Shown here one piece after another: positions 1 to 5,883 of a stretch of 18,429 nt of DNA. The stretch covers positions 1 through 18,429 of the forward strand of contig DATCOZ010000214.1 of assembly GCA_036564345.1 (NCBI GenBank), in the 5' to 3' direction. The position numbers and the translations under genes were made by a program. Source of the DNA: UBA6019 sp036564345. Lineage in GTDB: Bacteria > Chloroflexota > Dormibacteria > Dormibacterales > Dormibacteraceae. A model generated the notes under the pieces. The model ran no database searches. It saw only the letters and a list, made by a program, of their open reading frames with translations, and had not been told where the DNA came from. Numbering within the stretch: position 1 is the stretch's first letter; each line of letters begins with the position of its first letter.

Positions 1-32
1 CCGTAAGGACTCCGATCCTCGACGTTACCGGG

Positions 33-1772
33 TCAACTCCAATCGGCACTTGTCCAGGAGTTTCCGCTCCAGGAGTTTCCGCTCCAGGAGTTGCCAGTCC
101 ACGAGTTGCCGGTCCACGAGTTGCCGGTCCACGAGTTGCCGCTCCAGGAGTTGCCGGTCCAGGAGTTGCCGGTCCAGGAGTTGCCGGTCCACGAGTTGCC
201 GGTCCACGAGTTGCCGGTCCAGGAGTTGCCGGTCCACGAGTTGCCGTTGAAGACGCCGCCGGTCCAGGCGCTGTCGGTAATCTCGGCAACCGCCATCTTC
301 TTCGTATTGAAGGTCGCGCCGAAGATGTCCTTCTCGCCGGTCAGCGTGACGCCTCCCGCAGTGAGGTGATTGGTGCCGCGGGCCAGCTCGAGGGAGCCGA
401 TGCCGATGCTCGGGATGAAGTGCTGCACGGTCTTGCTGAGCGCGGTGGAGAAGCCAACCTTGAGGTTGATCTCACCACTGCCCTGGCTCGCGACGGCGGC
501 GTTGTCGAGGTCCTCTGCGGACGAGGTCAGCAGCTTCTTGAGCTGATCCGGCGTCGCCCCGGGATTCTCCTGGAGGAGGAGGGCTGCCGCCCCGGTCGTT
601 ACCGCCGCCGCCTGTGACGTACCGCTGCCGCGCAGGAAGCGGTCGCCGACCATGCCGGCCGCGCCGTAGCGGCGGTCGATGTAGGAGCCGGGAACGAGCA
701 GGCTCGCGATGTGAACGCCCGGCGCCACAACGTCAGGGCCGCGGCTCACGGAGCCGTAGTCCGAGAAAGCCGCGATGGTGTGGTCGGAGCGGAGAAGCGA
801 GTTGTTGGTGTCCACCGCTCCGACCGCGAGCAGGAGTGGGTCATAGGCCGGATCGGCGAGACCGGTCGCCGCCTGGCCGTCGTTGCCGGCCGAGACGACC
901 ACCGTGATGCCCGCCCTCCAGGCCTGCTCCGCCGCGAACGCGAGCGGATCGTTGATGTAGCTCTGCCTGCTGTCGGTGCCGAAGGAGAGGTTGATCAAGC
1001 GGATGTTGAGGCCGTTGTCGTGCCGGTGCTGAACGACCCAGTCGATGCCGGCGATCACCTGCGAGACGTCGCTTGCGCCGGTCTGATCGGCAACCTTGAC
1101 GGACACCAGGCGGGCGTCCGGGGCGATACCGAGAAAGCTCGTGGTGTCGGTCGCGTAGCCGCCGGCAGCGGCCGTGTCGTCCCGGCCGGCGATGATGCCG
1201 GCCATATGGGTGCCGTGTCCGTAGCCGTCGAGATAGACGAGGTTGGCGAACTGCGAATCGAAGGAGATGTCAGGGCCGTTGACGACCTTGCCGGACGTCT
1301 TGAGGCCTTCGACCGGGGCGATGCCGGAGTCGATGAGGGCGATGTCGACGCCCTTGCCGGTGATGCCCTTCGACCACATGTAGCGCGCGTCGACGATCCC
1401 GGCGGTGTTGTACAGGGACGCGACGTCGGAGGTGGGGGAGTAGGTCGAGGAAAGGAGCCGCATGGAGGCGTTCGGGGTGACCGAGAGGACTCCCGGAAGC
1501 TGGACCAGGGGCAGCAGCGCCCACCCGGGAACCATGCCCGCGAAGCCCTGGATCAGGCCGAGCCGGCGGCTCACCGATCCACCCGAGCGGACGACCGCGT
1601 GTGCCGCGGTCTGCCCGGCCGCGCCATCGGCAGTGGAGACGATCACGGGAACCAGCGGGTAGGCGGCGTGAGCTTGCGCGGGCGGCTGTGGTCCGATCGC
1701 CATCAGGCCCATGAGTGCCGCGGCGATCAGGCCCAGGCCGGCGCGGGCGGTGGCCGTTGTGAACCGATTCAT
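33..1772 (-). CDS. Secreted subtilisin-like serine protease (S8) with C-terminal GNSWT pentapeptide repeats
   Basis: This is a 579-residue extracellular endopeptidase. I chose the ATG at 1772 over an in-frame start at 1829 because an AAGGAGGG ribosome-binding site lies a few bases upstream and the signal peptide begins there. Residues 1-36 form a signal peptide: an Arg-containing n-region, a hydrophobic core at about 11-26, then AQA/AHA cleavage options. Residues about 40-105 look like an inhibitor-type propeptide. The catalytic domain shows Asp148 (LIDSG), His186 (GHGTH), oxyanion Asn297 (SAGND) and Ser386 (GTSQA), so all active-site residues are present. A linker at about 455-508 (RGTNHL, LTGEKDIFG) leads to 13 tandem NSW[T/S]G units and a final SADWS. 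The repeat tail has no known function that I can name; surface attachment or secretion is a guess. The gene has no close partner: the small gene upstream on the same strand starts its own unit. Substrate is unknown. The family call is firm. Confidence 0.93.
   Translation of the reverse strand: MNRFTTATARAGLGLIAAALMGLMAIGPQPPAQAHAAYPLVPVIVSTADGAAGQTAAHAVVRSGGSVSRRLGLIQGFAGMVPGWALLPLVQLPGVLSVTPNASMRLLSSTYSPTSDVASLYNTAGIVDARYMWSKGITGKGVDIALIDSGIAPVEGLKTSGKVVNGPDISFDSQFANLVYLDGYGHGTHMAGIIAGRDDTAAAGGYATDTTSFLGIAPDARLVSVKVADQTGASDVSQVIAGIDWVVQHRHDNGLNIRLINLSFGTDSRQSYINDPLAFAAEQAWRAGITVVVSAGNDGQAATGLADPAYDPLLLAVGAVDTNNSLLRSDHTIAAFSDYGSVSRGPDVVAPGVHIASLLVPGSYIDRRYGAAGMVGDRFLRGSGTSQAAAVTTGAAALLLQENPGATPDQLKKLLTSSAEDLDNAAVASQGSGEINLKVGFSTALSKTVQHFIPSIGIGSLELARGTNHLTAGGVTLTGEKDIFGATFNTKKMAVAEITDSAWTGGVFNGNSWTGNSWTGNSWTGNSWTGNSWTGNSWTGNSWSGNSWTGNSWTGNSWTGNSWSGNSWSGNSWTSADWS
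56..250 (-). repeat. 15-bp tandem repeat, 13 copies, inside the protease gene
   Basis: Thirteen head-to-tail 15-bp units encode Gly-Asn-Ser-Trp-Thr/Ser on the minus strand. On the plus strand the common unit reads AGGAGTTGCCGGTCC or ACGAGTTGCCGGTCC. The Ser codon alternates between TCC and TCG in short runs, and the two units nearest the stop use GGA AAC and AGC instead. All changes keep the reading frame and almost all keep the peptide, which suggests copy-number change by slippage or recombination under selection on the protein. Confidence 0.95.
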
Positions 1773-1776
1773 TGAT

Positions 1777-1784
1777 CCCTCCTT
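1777..1784 (-). promoter_or_regulatory. Ribosome-binding site of the protease gene
   Basis: The minus strand reads AAGGAGGG four bases before the ATG at 1772. This near-perfect Shine-Dalgarno decides the start and leaves the upstream in-frame start at 1829 outside the gene. The rest of 1785-1985 holds no gene that I can support. A TTGACA lies near 1803-1810 on the minus strand, too close to the start codon to act as a -35 box with a normal leader. Confidence 0.85.
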
Positions 1785-1949
1785 CGTGTTAAGCAAGACG
1801 CTTGTCAACTTGGAGTGAATCGCCGTCATTTCGCAGACCCAGCGGGTTTAGAGCGCTGTTGGGCCGAGTACGAACCGCCGCTGTGAGTTCCATCTCTTCC
1901 CGTGCGACTAAACGAACCGAAGCCCAGGATCTTGCCGCCGCTTCGCGAG

Positions 1950-1973
1950 ACCGGCGTTATCTCTGGCGCCGGT
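1950..1973 (-). terminator. Stem-loop downstream of the small Cys/His gene
   Basis: ACCGGCG (1950-1956) pairs with CGCCGGT (1967-1973) around a 10-base loop, 13 bases after the stop codon of the small gene. No T-tract follows on the minus strand, so it may be a Rho-independent-like terminator of the type common in high-GC genomes, or only a 3'-end stabiliser. Confidence 0.4.
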
Positions 1974-1985
1974 AGTCGGCCTGAG

Positions 1986-2183
1986 TCAGCCGGCGGCGGC
2001 TGAGTTGGAGGTCGCGAGGTTGGCGATGTGGTCGGTCCAGAGCATCGCGCTGCGGAGGTTGAGACCGCAGCCACAGCGCTGCGCCGCCGGGTACCAGCAG
2101 TGCCCGTCGAGCGCGCGGCGCAGGGGTGAGTCGGTGATGTCCTGGGTCCTCACGGTCGGGGAGTCTTCCGATCTGACGATCAC
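1986..2183 (-). CDS. Small Cys/His protein, possible zinc-binding fold, function unknown
   Basis: This is a 65-residue ORF starting with GTG at 2183. Two things argue that it is real. A strong GGAGGAA ribosome-binding site lies at 2191-2197, seven bases from the start, and nearly every codon ends in G or C, as in the neighbouring genes. The middle holds His28, Cys29, Cys37, Cys39 and His52 (HCWYPAAQRCGCG, then WTDHIANL). That resembles small actinobacterial and phage proteins of the type H-x(n)-C-x-C-G-x(n)-W-x2-H, which suggests a metal site, but this is pattern recognition only. The N-terminal 25 residues and the Ala-rich tail look unstructured. The gene lies 88 bp downstream of nrdJ on the same strand, with a stem-loop at 2231-2257 between them, so it is either the end of the nrdJ transcript or a separate unit. 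I do not assign a function. Confidence 0.6.
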   Translation of the reverse strand: MIVRSEDSPTVRTQDITDSPLRRALDGHCWYPAAQRCGCGLNLRSAMLWTDHIANLATSNSAAAG

Positions 2184-2230
2184 TGCGAACTTCCTCCGCT
2201 TTGTGGCCGGGGACCGGTTTCTTGTTGGGT

Positions 2231-2257
2231 GGGAGCCGGCCGGTCTGACCGGCTCCC
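2231..2257 (-). terminator. 9-bp GC-rich hairpin after nrdJ
   Basis: GGGAGCCGG (2231-2239) and CCGGCTCCC (2249-2257) form a perfect 9-bp stem with a 9-base loop, 15 bases after the nrdJ stop. No run of T follows on the minus strand, so it is a candidate intrinsic or Rho-assisted terminator, or an RNA processing hairpin between nrdJ and the small downstream gene. Confidence 0.5.
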
Positions 2258-2271
2258 GATCTCATTCCAGG

Positions 2272-5145
2272 TCAGCTGCAGCCGGTGGTCGCTCCGCAGT
2301 TCATGCACTTGTAGCAAGCACCCGAGCGGACCGTGATCGCGCCGCAGTCCGGGCAGGCCGGGGCGTCGCGATCGACGACGAAGGTGAGCCGTTGGTTGCC
2401 GTCGGAGATCGGGTTCTTGACGACCAGCTTGATCTCCTCGGGCTTCCGGATCGCGGCCGAGATCGGCTCTGCCTTTTCCTTGGCCTTACCCTCCACCGGC
2501 GGGGCCGCCGGTGCGGCGGCCTCGACTGCGGGTGCGACGGGCGCCGGCGTCACGTCGCGCTTGATGATGCCGACCGCCTCCTGCTCGTCGAGGTCGAGGA
2601 ATTTCGAGGCGAGCCAGCGGAAGATGTAGTCGACGAGCGACTTGGCGATCGGGATCTCCTGGTTCTTGGTGAACCCGGAGGGCTCGAACCGCATGTGGCT
2701 GAATTTGTTGACCATCGCCCGCAGCGGCACCCCGTACTGGAGGGCCAGCGAGGTCTGGGTGGCGAAGGCGTCCATCAGGCCCGAGATGGTCGAGCCCTCC
2801 TTGGCCATGGTGAGGAAGATCTCGCCCGGCTGGCCGTCGTCGTAGAGGCCGACGGTGATGTAGCCCTCGTGGCCCTGGATGTCGAACTTGTGGGTGATCG
2901 ACCGCCGCTCATCGGGCAGCCGCTTGCGGACCGCCCCGGCGGGTGCGACCGAGGCGAGCGCCGCGAGCGCGTCGGAGGCCGCCTTCTCCTCCTTCTTGGC
3001 GTCGGAGGAGCTGGAGAGTGGCTGCGAGCGCTTGCAGCCGTCGCGGTAGATGGCGATGCACTTCAGCCCCAGCTTCCAGGACTCGAGGTAGACGTTCTCG
3101 ATCTCCTCGACGGTGGCCTCGGTGGGGAGGTTGACGGTCTTCGACTGGGAGCCGCTGATGAACGGCTGGACGGCCGCCATCATCCGGACGTGCCCCATGG
3201 GGGCGATCGAGCGGGCGCCCTTGATCGGCTTGAACGCGCAATCGAAGACCTTCAGGTGGTCGTCGGCAAGGCTCGGCGCGCCCTCGATGGTCTCGTTCTC
3301 GTCGATGTAGTCGACGATCTCCTTGACCTGCTCCTCGGCATAGCCGAGCTTGCGGAGCGCCGCCGGCACGGTTCCGTTGACGATCTTGAGGAGTCCGCCG
3401 CCGACCAGCTTCTTATATTTGACGAGCGCCAGGTCGGGCTCGATGCCGGTGGTGTCGCAGTCCATCATCAGGCCGATCGTCCCGGTTGGCGCGAGCACTG
3501 TGGCCTGGGCGTTCCGGTAGCCGTGGGCCTCGCCCAGCGTGACCGCCTCATCCCACGTCTCGCGGGCGGCGCGGACGAGCGGGCCAGCCTCGCCGGTCAA
3601 CGGCAGCTCGTAGGCCACCGCGCGGTGCTTGTTCATGACCCGGAGCATCGGCTCACGGTTCTTGGGGAACTCGCTGAAGGCGCCCTTCACCTCGGCCATC
3701 CGCGCCGACTGGGCATAGGCCTCGCCGGTCAGGATGCCGGTGAGGGCGCCCGCGAACCGGCGGCCGTCGTCGGAGTCGTAGGCGAGGCCCATCGACATCA
3801 GCAGCGCGCCCAGGTTGGCGTAGCCGAGGCCGAGCGGCCGCAGCGCCTCCGAGTTCTTGGCGATCATCGGGGTGGGGTAGGAGGCGCTCGAGACGATGAT
3901 CTCCTGGCCCGTGAAGCAGACGTCGATCGCCTTGCGGTAGCGCTCGACGTTGAACGTCCCCTTCTCGTCCTGGAACTTGAGCAAGTTCAGACTGAGCAGG
4001 TTGCAGGCGGTGTCGTCGAGGAAGACGAACTCGCTGCAGGGGTTGGTGGCGTTGATCCGACCGGTGTTGGGGACGCAGTTCCAGTCCTGGATGATGGTGT
4101 CGAACTGGACGCCCGGGTCGCCGCAGATCCAGGCCGAATCGGAGATCTGGCGCATCAGGTCGCGAGCCCGGTAGGTATCCATGACCCGGCCGTCGGTGAC
4201 CGCCTTCGTCGTCCATTCGCCGTCGTCGACGACCGCCTGCATGAACTCGTCTGTCGCCCGGACCGAGTGGTTGGCGTTCTGGAACTGGACCGAGTCGTAG
4301 GCGCCGCCGATGATGTTGAAGCCGGCGTCGTAGCCGGCGTCGATGAGCGCCCACGCCTTGCGCTCCTCGTCGGCCTTGCAGGTGATGAAGTCGACGATGT
4401 CGGGGTGGTCGGCGTTGAGGATGACCATCTTGGCCGCCCGCCGCGTCGTACCGCCCGACTTGATCGACCCGGCGAAGGAGTCGTAGCCGCGCATGAAGGA
4501 GACAGGGCCGGAGGCGGTGCCGCCGCCCGACAGCTGCTCGCGCTTGGAGCGCAGCACGGAGAGGTTGGTGCCGGTGCCGGAGCCGAACTTGAAGAGCATC
4601 CCCTCGGTCTTGGCGAGGTCGAGGATCGACTCCATCGAGTCCTGCACCGAGTTGATGAAGCAGGCGCTTCCCTGCTGGGCCCGGGTCGGCACGCCGAGGT
4701 TGAACCAGACCGGGCTGTTGAAGGAAGCGTGCTGGGTGACCAGCAGCCAGCGGAGCTCCTCCTCCCAGGTGACCGCGTCCTCCTCGCTGGCGAAGTAGCC
4801 GCCCTCGCGGCCCCAACCGCCAAGCGCGCCGACCACCCGGTCGACCATCTGGCGGACGCTCGTCTCGCGGTCGGCGGTTCCCTGCTGGCCGCGGAAGTAC
4901 TTCTGGGCCACGATGTTGATCGCCAGCTGAGACCAGGAGCGGGGGACCTCGACGTCCTTCTGCTCGAAGATCACCTTGCCCTTCTCGCCGATGATGGCGG
5001 CGGTTCGCCGCTCCCACTCGACCAGGTCGTGGGCGTGGCTCCCCGGGGGCGTGAAGTAGCGGTTGAAGCGGAGGCCCTTCGAGCCCCGCGGCGAGGAGGC
5101 CCTGCGACCTGTTTCAGCTGCGACGTCGGCTACATTCTTGGCCAT
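2272..5145 (-). CDS. nrdJ: Adenosylcobalamin-dependent (class II) ribonucleoside-diphosphate reductase
   Basis: This 957-residue enzyme reduces ribonucleotides to deoxyribonucleotides in the cytosol, with a thiyl radical generated from coenzyme B12. The ATG at 5145 follows AAAGGAGAG with nine bases between. The active site shows the expected class II pattern: Cys162 (SACFIN) as one half of the redox disulfide, the radical Cys370 and Glu372 in NPCSE, and Cys381 in ACNLLSLNL as the disulfide partner. The Cys-Glu-Cys spacing (0, +2, +11) matches Thermotoga NrdJ as I recall it. Other conserved blocks are GSGTGTNLS (about 188-196), SGGTTRRAAKM (about 230-240) and APTGTIGLMMDCDTTGIEPD. The last 27 residues hold six cysteines (931, 934, 944, 947, 950, 956) in a zinc-finger or redox tail like those of other long NrdJ proteins. 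A Pro/Ala-rich linker precedes it. Overall length and tail resemble actinobacterial NrdJ. No separate small subunit gene is needed, and none is seen. Confidence 0.97.
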   Translation of the reverse strand: MAKNVADVAAETGRRASSPRGSKGLRFNRYFTPPGSHAHDLVEWERRTAAIIGEKGKVIFEQKDVEVPRSWSQLAINIVAQKYFRGQQGTADRETSVRQMVDRVVGALGGWGREGGYFASEEDAVTWEEELRWLLVTQHASFNSPVWFNLGVPTRAQQGSACFINSVQDSMESILDLAKTEGMLFKFGSGTGTNLSVLRSKREQLSGGGTASGPVSFMRGYDSFAGSIKSGGTTRRAAKMVILNADHPDIVDFITCKADEERKAWALIDAGYDAGFNIIGGAYDSVQFQNANHSVRATDEFMQAVVDDGEWTTKAVTDGRVMDTYRARDLMRQISDSAWICGDPGVQFDTIIQDWNCVPNTGRINATNPCSEFVFLDDTACNLLSLNLLKFQDEKGTFNVERYRKAIDVCFTGQEIIVSSASYPTPMIAKNSEALRPLGLGYANLGALLMSMGLAYDSDDGRRFAGALTGILTGEAYAQSARMAEVKGAFSEFPKNREPMLRVMNKHRAVAYELPLTGEAGPLVRAARETWDEAVTLGEAHGYRNAQATVLAPTGTIGLMMDCDTTGIEPDLALVKYKKLVGGGLLKIVNGTVPAALRKLGYAEEQVKEIVDYIDENETIEGAPSLADDHLKVFDCAFKPIKGARSIAPMGHVRMMAAVQPFISGSQSKTVNLPTEATVEEIENVYLESWKLGLKCIAIYRDGCKRSQPLSSSSDAKKEEKAASDALAALASVAPAGAVRKRLPDERRSITHKFDIQGHEGYITVGLYDDGQPGEIFLTMAKEGSTISGLMDAFATQTSLALQYGVPLRAMVNKFSHMRFEPSGFTKNQEIPIAKSLVDYIFRWLASKFLDLDEQEAVGIIKRDVTPAPVAPAVEAAAPAAPPVEGKAKEKAEPISAAIRKPEEIKLVVKNPISDGNQRLTFVVDRDAPACPDCGAITVRSGACYKCMNCGATTGCS

Positions 5146-5167
5146 TTACTACGACTCTCCTTTGGTC

Positions 5168-5273
5168 GACGCCACGCCTGAGCTTCCTGGGCGTCGGGTC
5201 TCCGAAACGAACGGGTTGCGGCAGAGATGGAAGAGGCCCCAGAGCATGCCCGCCACATATGCCCCAGGGCCTC
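5168..5273 (-). promoter_or_regulatory. Structured 5' leader of nrdJ (two hairpins)
   Basis: The predicted nrdJ leader is about 130 nt. Near its 5' end, GAGGCCC (5233-5239) pairs with GGGCCTC (5267-5273). Inside that stem, GCAT (5244-5247) pairs with ATGC (5259-5262), leaving a 4x4 internal loop. Near the ribosome-binding site, GACGCC (5168-5173) can pair with GGCGTC (5190-5195), or ACGCC (5174-5178) with GGCGT (5190-5194); these two are mutually exclusive. I looked for a cobalamin riboswitch because the enzyme needs B12, and I do not recognise a B12 box. Any regulatory role is inference. Confidence 0.3.
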
Positions 5274-5285
5274 GACCTAGCACTG

Positions 5286-5314
5286 AGTTTACCGGGACAC
5301 CTTCGGCTTGTCAA
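5286..5314 (-). promoter_or_regulatory. Promoter of nrdJ (sigma-70/SigA type)
   Basis: On the minus strand a perfect TTGACA (5309-5314) and TAAACT (5286-5291) are separated by exactly 17 bases. Transcription would begin near 5279, about 130 bases before the nrdJ start. The NrdR-like boxes lie just upstream of the -35 element. Confidence 0.75.
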
Positions 5315-5322
5315 GGCCTTGA

Positions 5323-5338
5323 GCACAATATGTTTGGT
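5323..5338. promoter_or_regulatory. NrdR box 1 (candidate operator)
   Basis: GCACAATATGTTTGGT fits the 16-bp NrdR consensus (ACACWATATATWGTGT) at 12 of 16 positions, with one half-site (CACAATAT) intact. It lies next to the -35 of nrdJ. NrdR is the ATP/dATP-sensing repressor of ribonucleotide reductase genes. The nrdR gene itself is not in this window. Confidence 0.65.
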
Positions 5339-5354
5339 CTAGATTGGATGCGAG

Positions 5355-5370
5355 GCACCATATGTTGGTG
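5355..5370. promoter_or_regulatory. NrdR box 2 (candidate operator)
   Basis: GCACCATATGTTGGTG fits the same 16-bp consensus at about 10 of 16 positions and is itself a good palindrome. It starts exactly 32 bp after box 1, leaving 16 bp between the boxes, which is the three-helical-turn spacing known for NrdR box pairs. It overlaps the possible -35 of the rightward deaminase gene. Confidence 0.65.
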
Positions 5371-5394
5371 GACAAGTCTGTGCACAAATATACC
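5365..5394 (+). promoter_or_regulatory. Weak candidate promoter of the deaminase-decarboxylase unit
   Basis: TTGGTG (5365-5370) and TATACC (5389-5394) are separated by 18 bases. Transcription would start near 5401, which fits the GTG start at 5458 and rules out the upstream TTG start at 5344. The match is modest, and the overlap with NrdR box 2 is the main reason for listing it. Confidence 0.3.
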
Positions 5395-5457
5395 GAGAGG
5401 TGGGGAAGAGGGTTGCAAGAACGGGTAAAGTCTGGGCAAAACTTGGAAATCGCGGAT

Positions 5458-5883
5458 GTGACGCGGATCCCCCTCGAGGAGGTTTTCATGCGGATGGCCG
5501 AGGAGCTGGCCAAGCGGTCCACCTGCGCCCGCAACCAGGTCGGCACGGTGATCACCAACCCCGACCTCACCCAGGTGCTGGGGGTCGGCTACAACGGCAA
5601 TGCCCGGGGCTTGCCCAACGCCTGCGACGGCATCGAGCCGGGCCGCTGCGGCTGCATCCACTCCGAGCAGAATGCCCTCATCAAGGCCGGCGCCCAGGAG
5701 CACGGCAAGGTCATGTTCGTCACCCTCTCGCCCTGCGTGATGTGCGCGAAGATGACCATCAACTCGAACGTCAGCAAGGTCTACTACCGGAGCGCCTATC
5801 GCGACCCCGCCGGTCTGGAGGTCCTCCACCAGGGAGGGGTCGAGACCGAGCTGTACGACAGCTTTCGCGACCGCTGGCGGTGA
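5458..5883 (+). CDS. dCMP deaminase family protein (ComEB-like, zinc-dependent)
   Basis: This is a 141-residue cytosolic deaminase, most likely converting dCMP to dUMP, the substrate of thymidylate synthase. The zinc site is complete: His68 and the proton-shuttling Glu70 in HSEQN, then Cys93 and Cys96 in SPCVMC. The N-terminal segment RIPLEEVFMRMAEELAKRSTC lines up with the ISW-x2-YFM start of ComEB/dCMP deaminases, so I prefer the GTG at 5458. The ATG at 5488 has a better ribosome-binding site (GAGGAGG, five bases away) but would cut this segment. The open frame continues back to a TTG at 5344, but codons there are AT-ending, unlike the gene. The neighbour nrdJ on the opposite strand and the NrdR-like boxes between them support a role in dNTP supply. 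Cytidine or guanine deaminase relatives are less likely. The gene shares a GTGA overlap with the next one. Confidence 0.85.
   Translation: MTRIPLEEVFMRMAEELAKRSTCARNQVGTVITNPDLTQVLGVGYNGNARGLPNACDGIEPGRCGCIHSEQNALIKAGAQEHGKVMFVTLSPCVMCAKMTINSNVSKVYYRSAYRDPAGLEVLHQGGVETELYDSFRDRWR

Noticed and set aside
56..250. CRISPR-like regular repeat array
   Set aside because: The 15-bp units are contiguous without spacers and encode an in-frame pentapeptide.
711..1775. 354-codon plus-strand frame opposite the protease
   Set aside because: It is antisense to a gene with a full catalytic triad, signal peptide and ribosome-binding site, and its composition is that of a shadow frame.
1803..1810. TTGACA as -35 of the protease promoter
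   Set aside because: It lies about 30 bases from the start codon, so the -10 would fall on the ribosome-binding site.
2005..5181. Open frame of 1058 codons on the plus strand, antisense to nrdJ
   Set aside because: The peptide is low-complexity (rich in Asp, Val, Gly, Arg, Leu), has no recognisable motif and mirrors the GC-rich third positions of nrdJ. It is a typical shadow frame.
5146..5280. Cobalamin riboswitch upstream of nrdJ
   Set aside because: The leader is short and I do not recognise the conserved B12 box; only generic hairpins are visible.
5344..5457. Longer N-terminus of the deaminase from the TTG at 5344
   Set aside because: This stretch has AT-ending codons, contains the operator palindromes and would precede the likely transcription start. 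Homology begins at the GTG at 5458.
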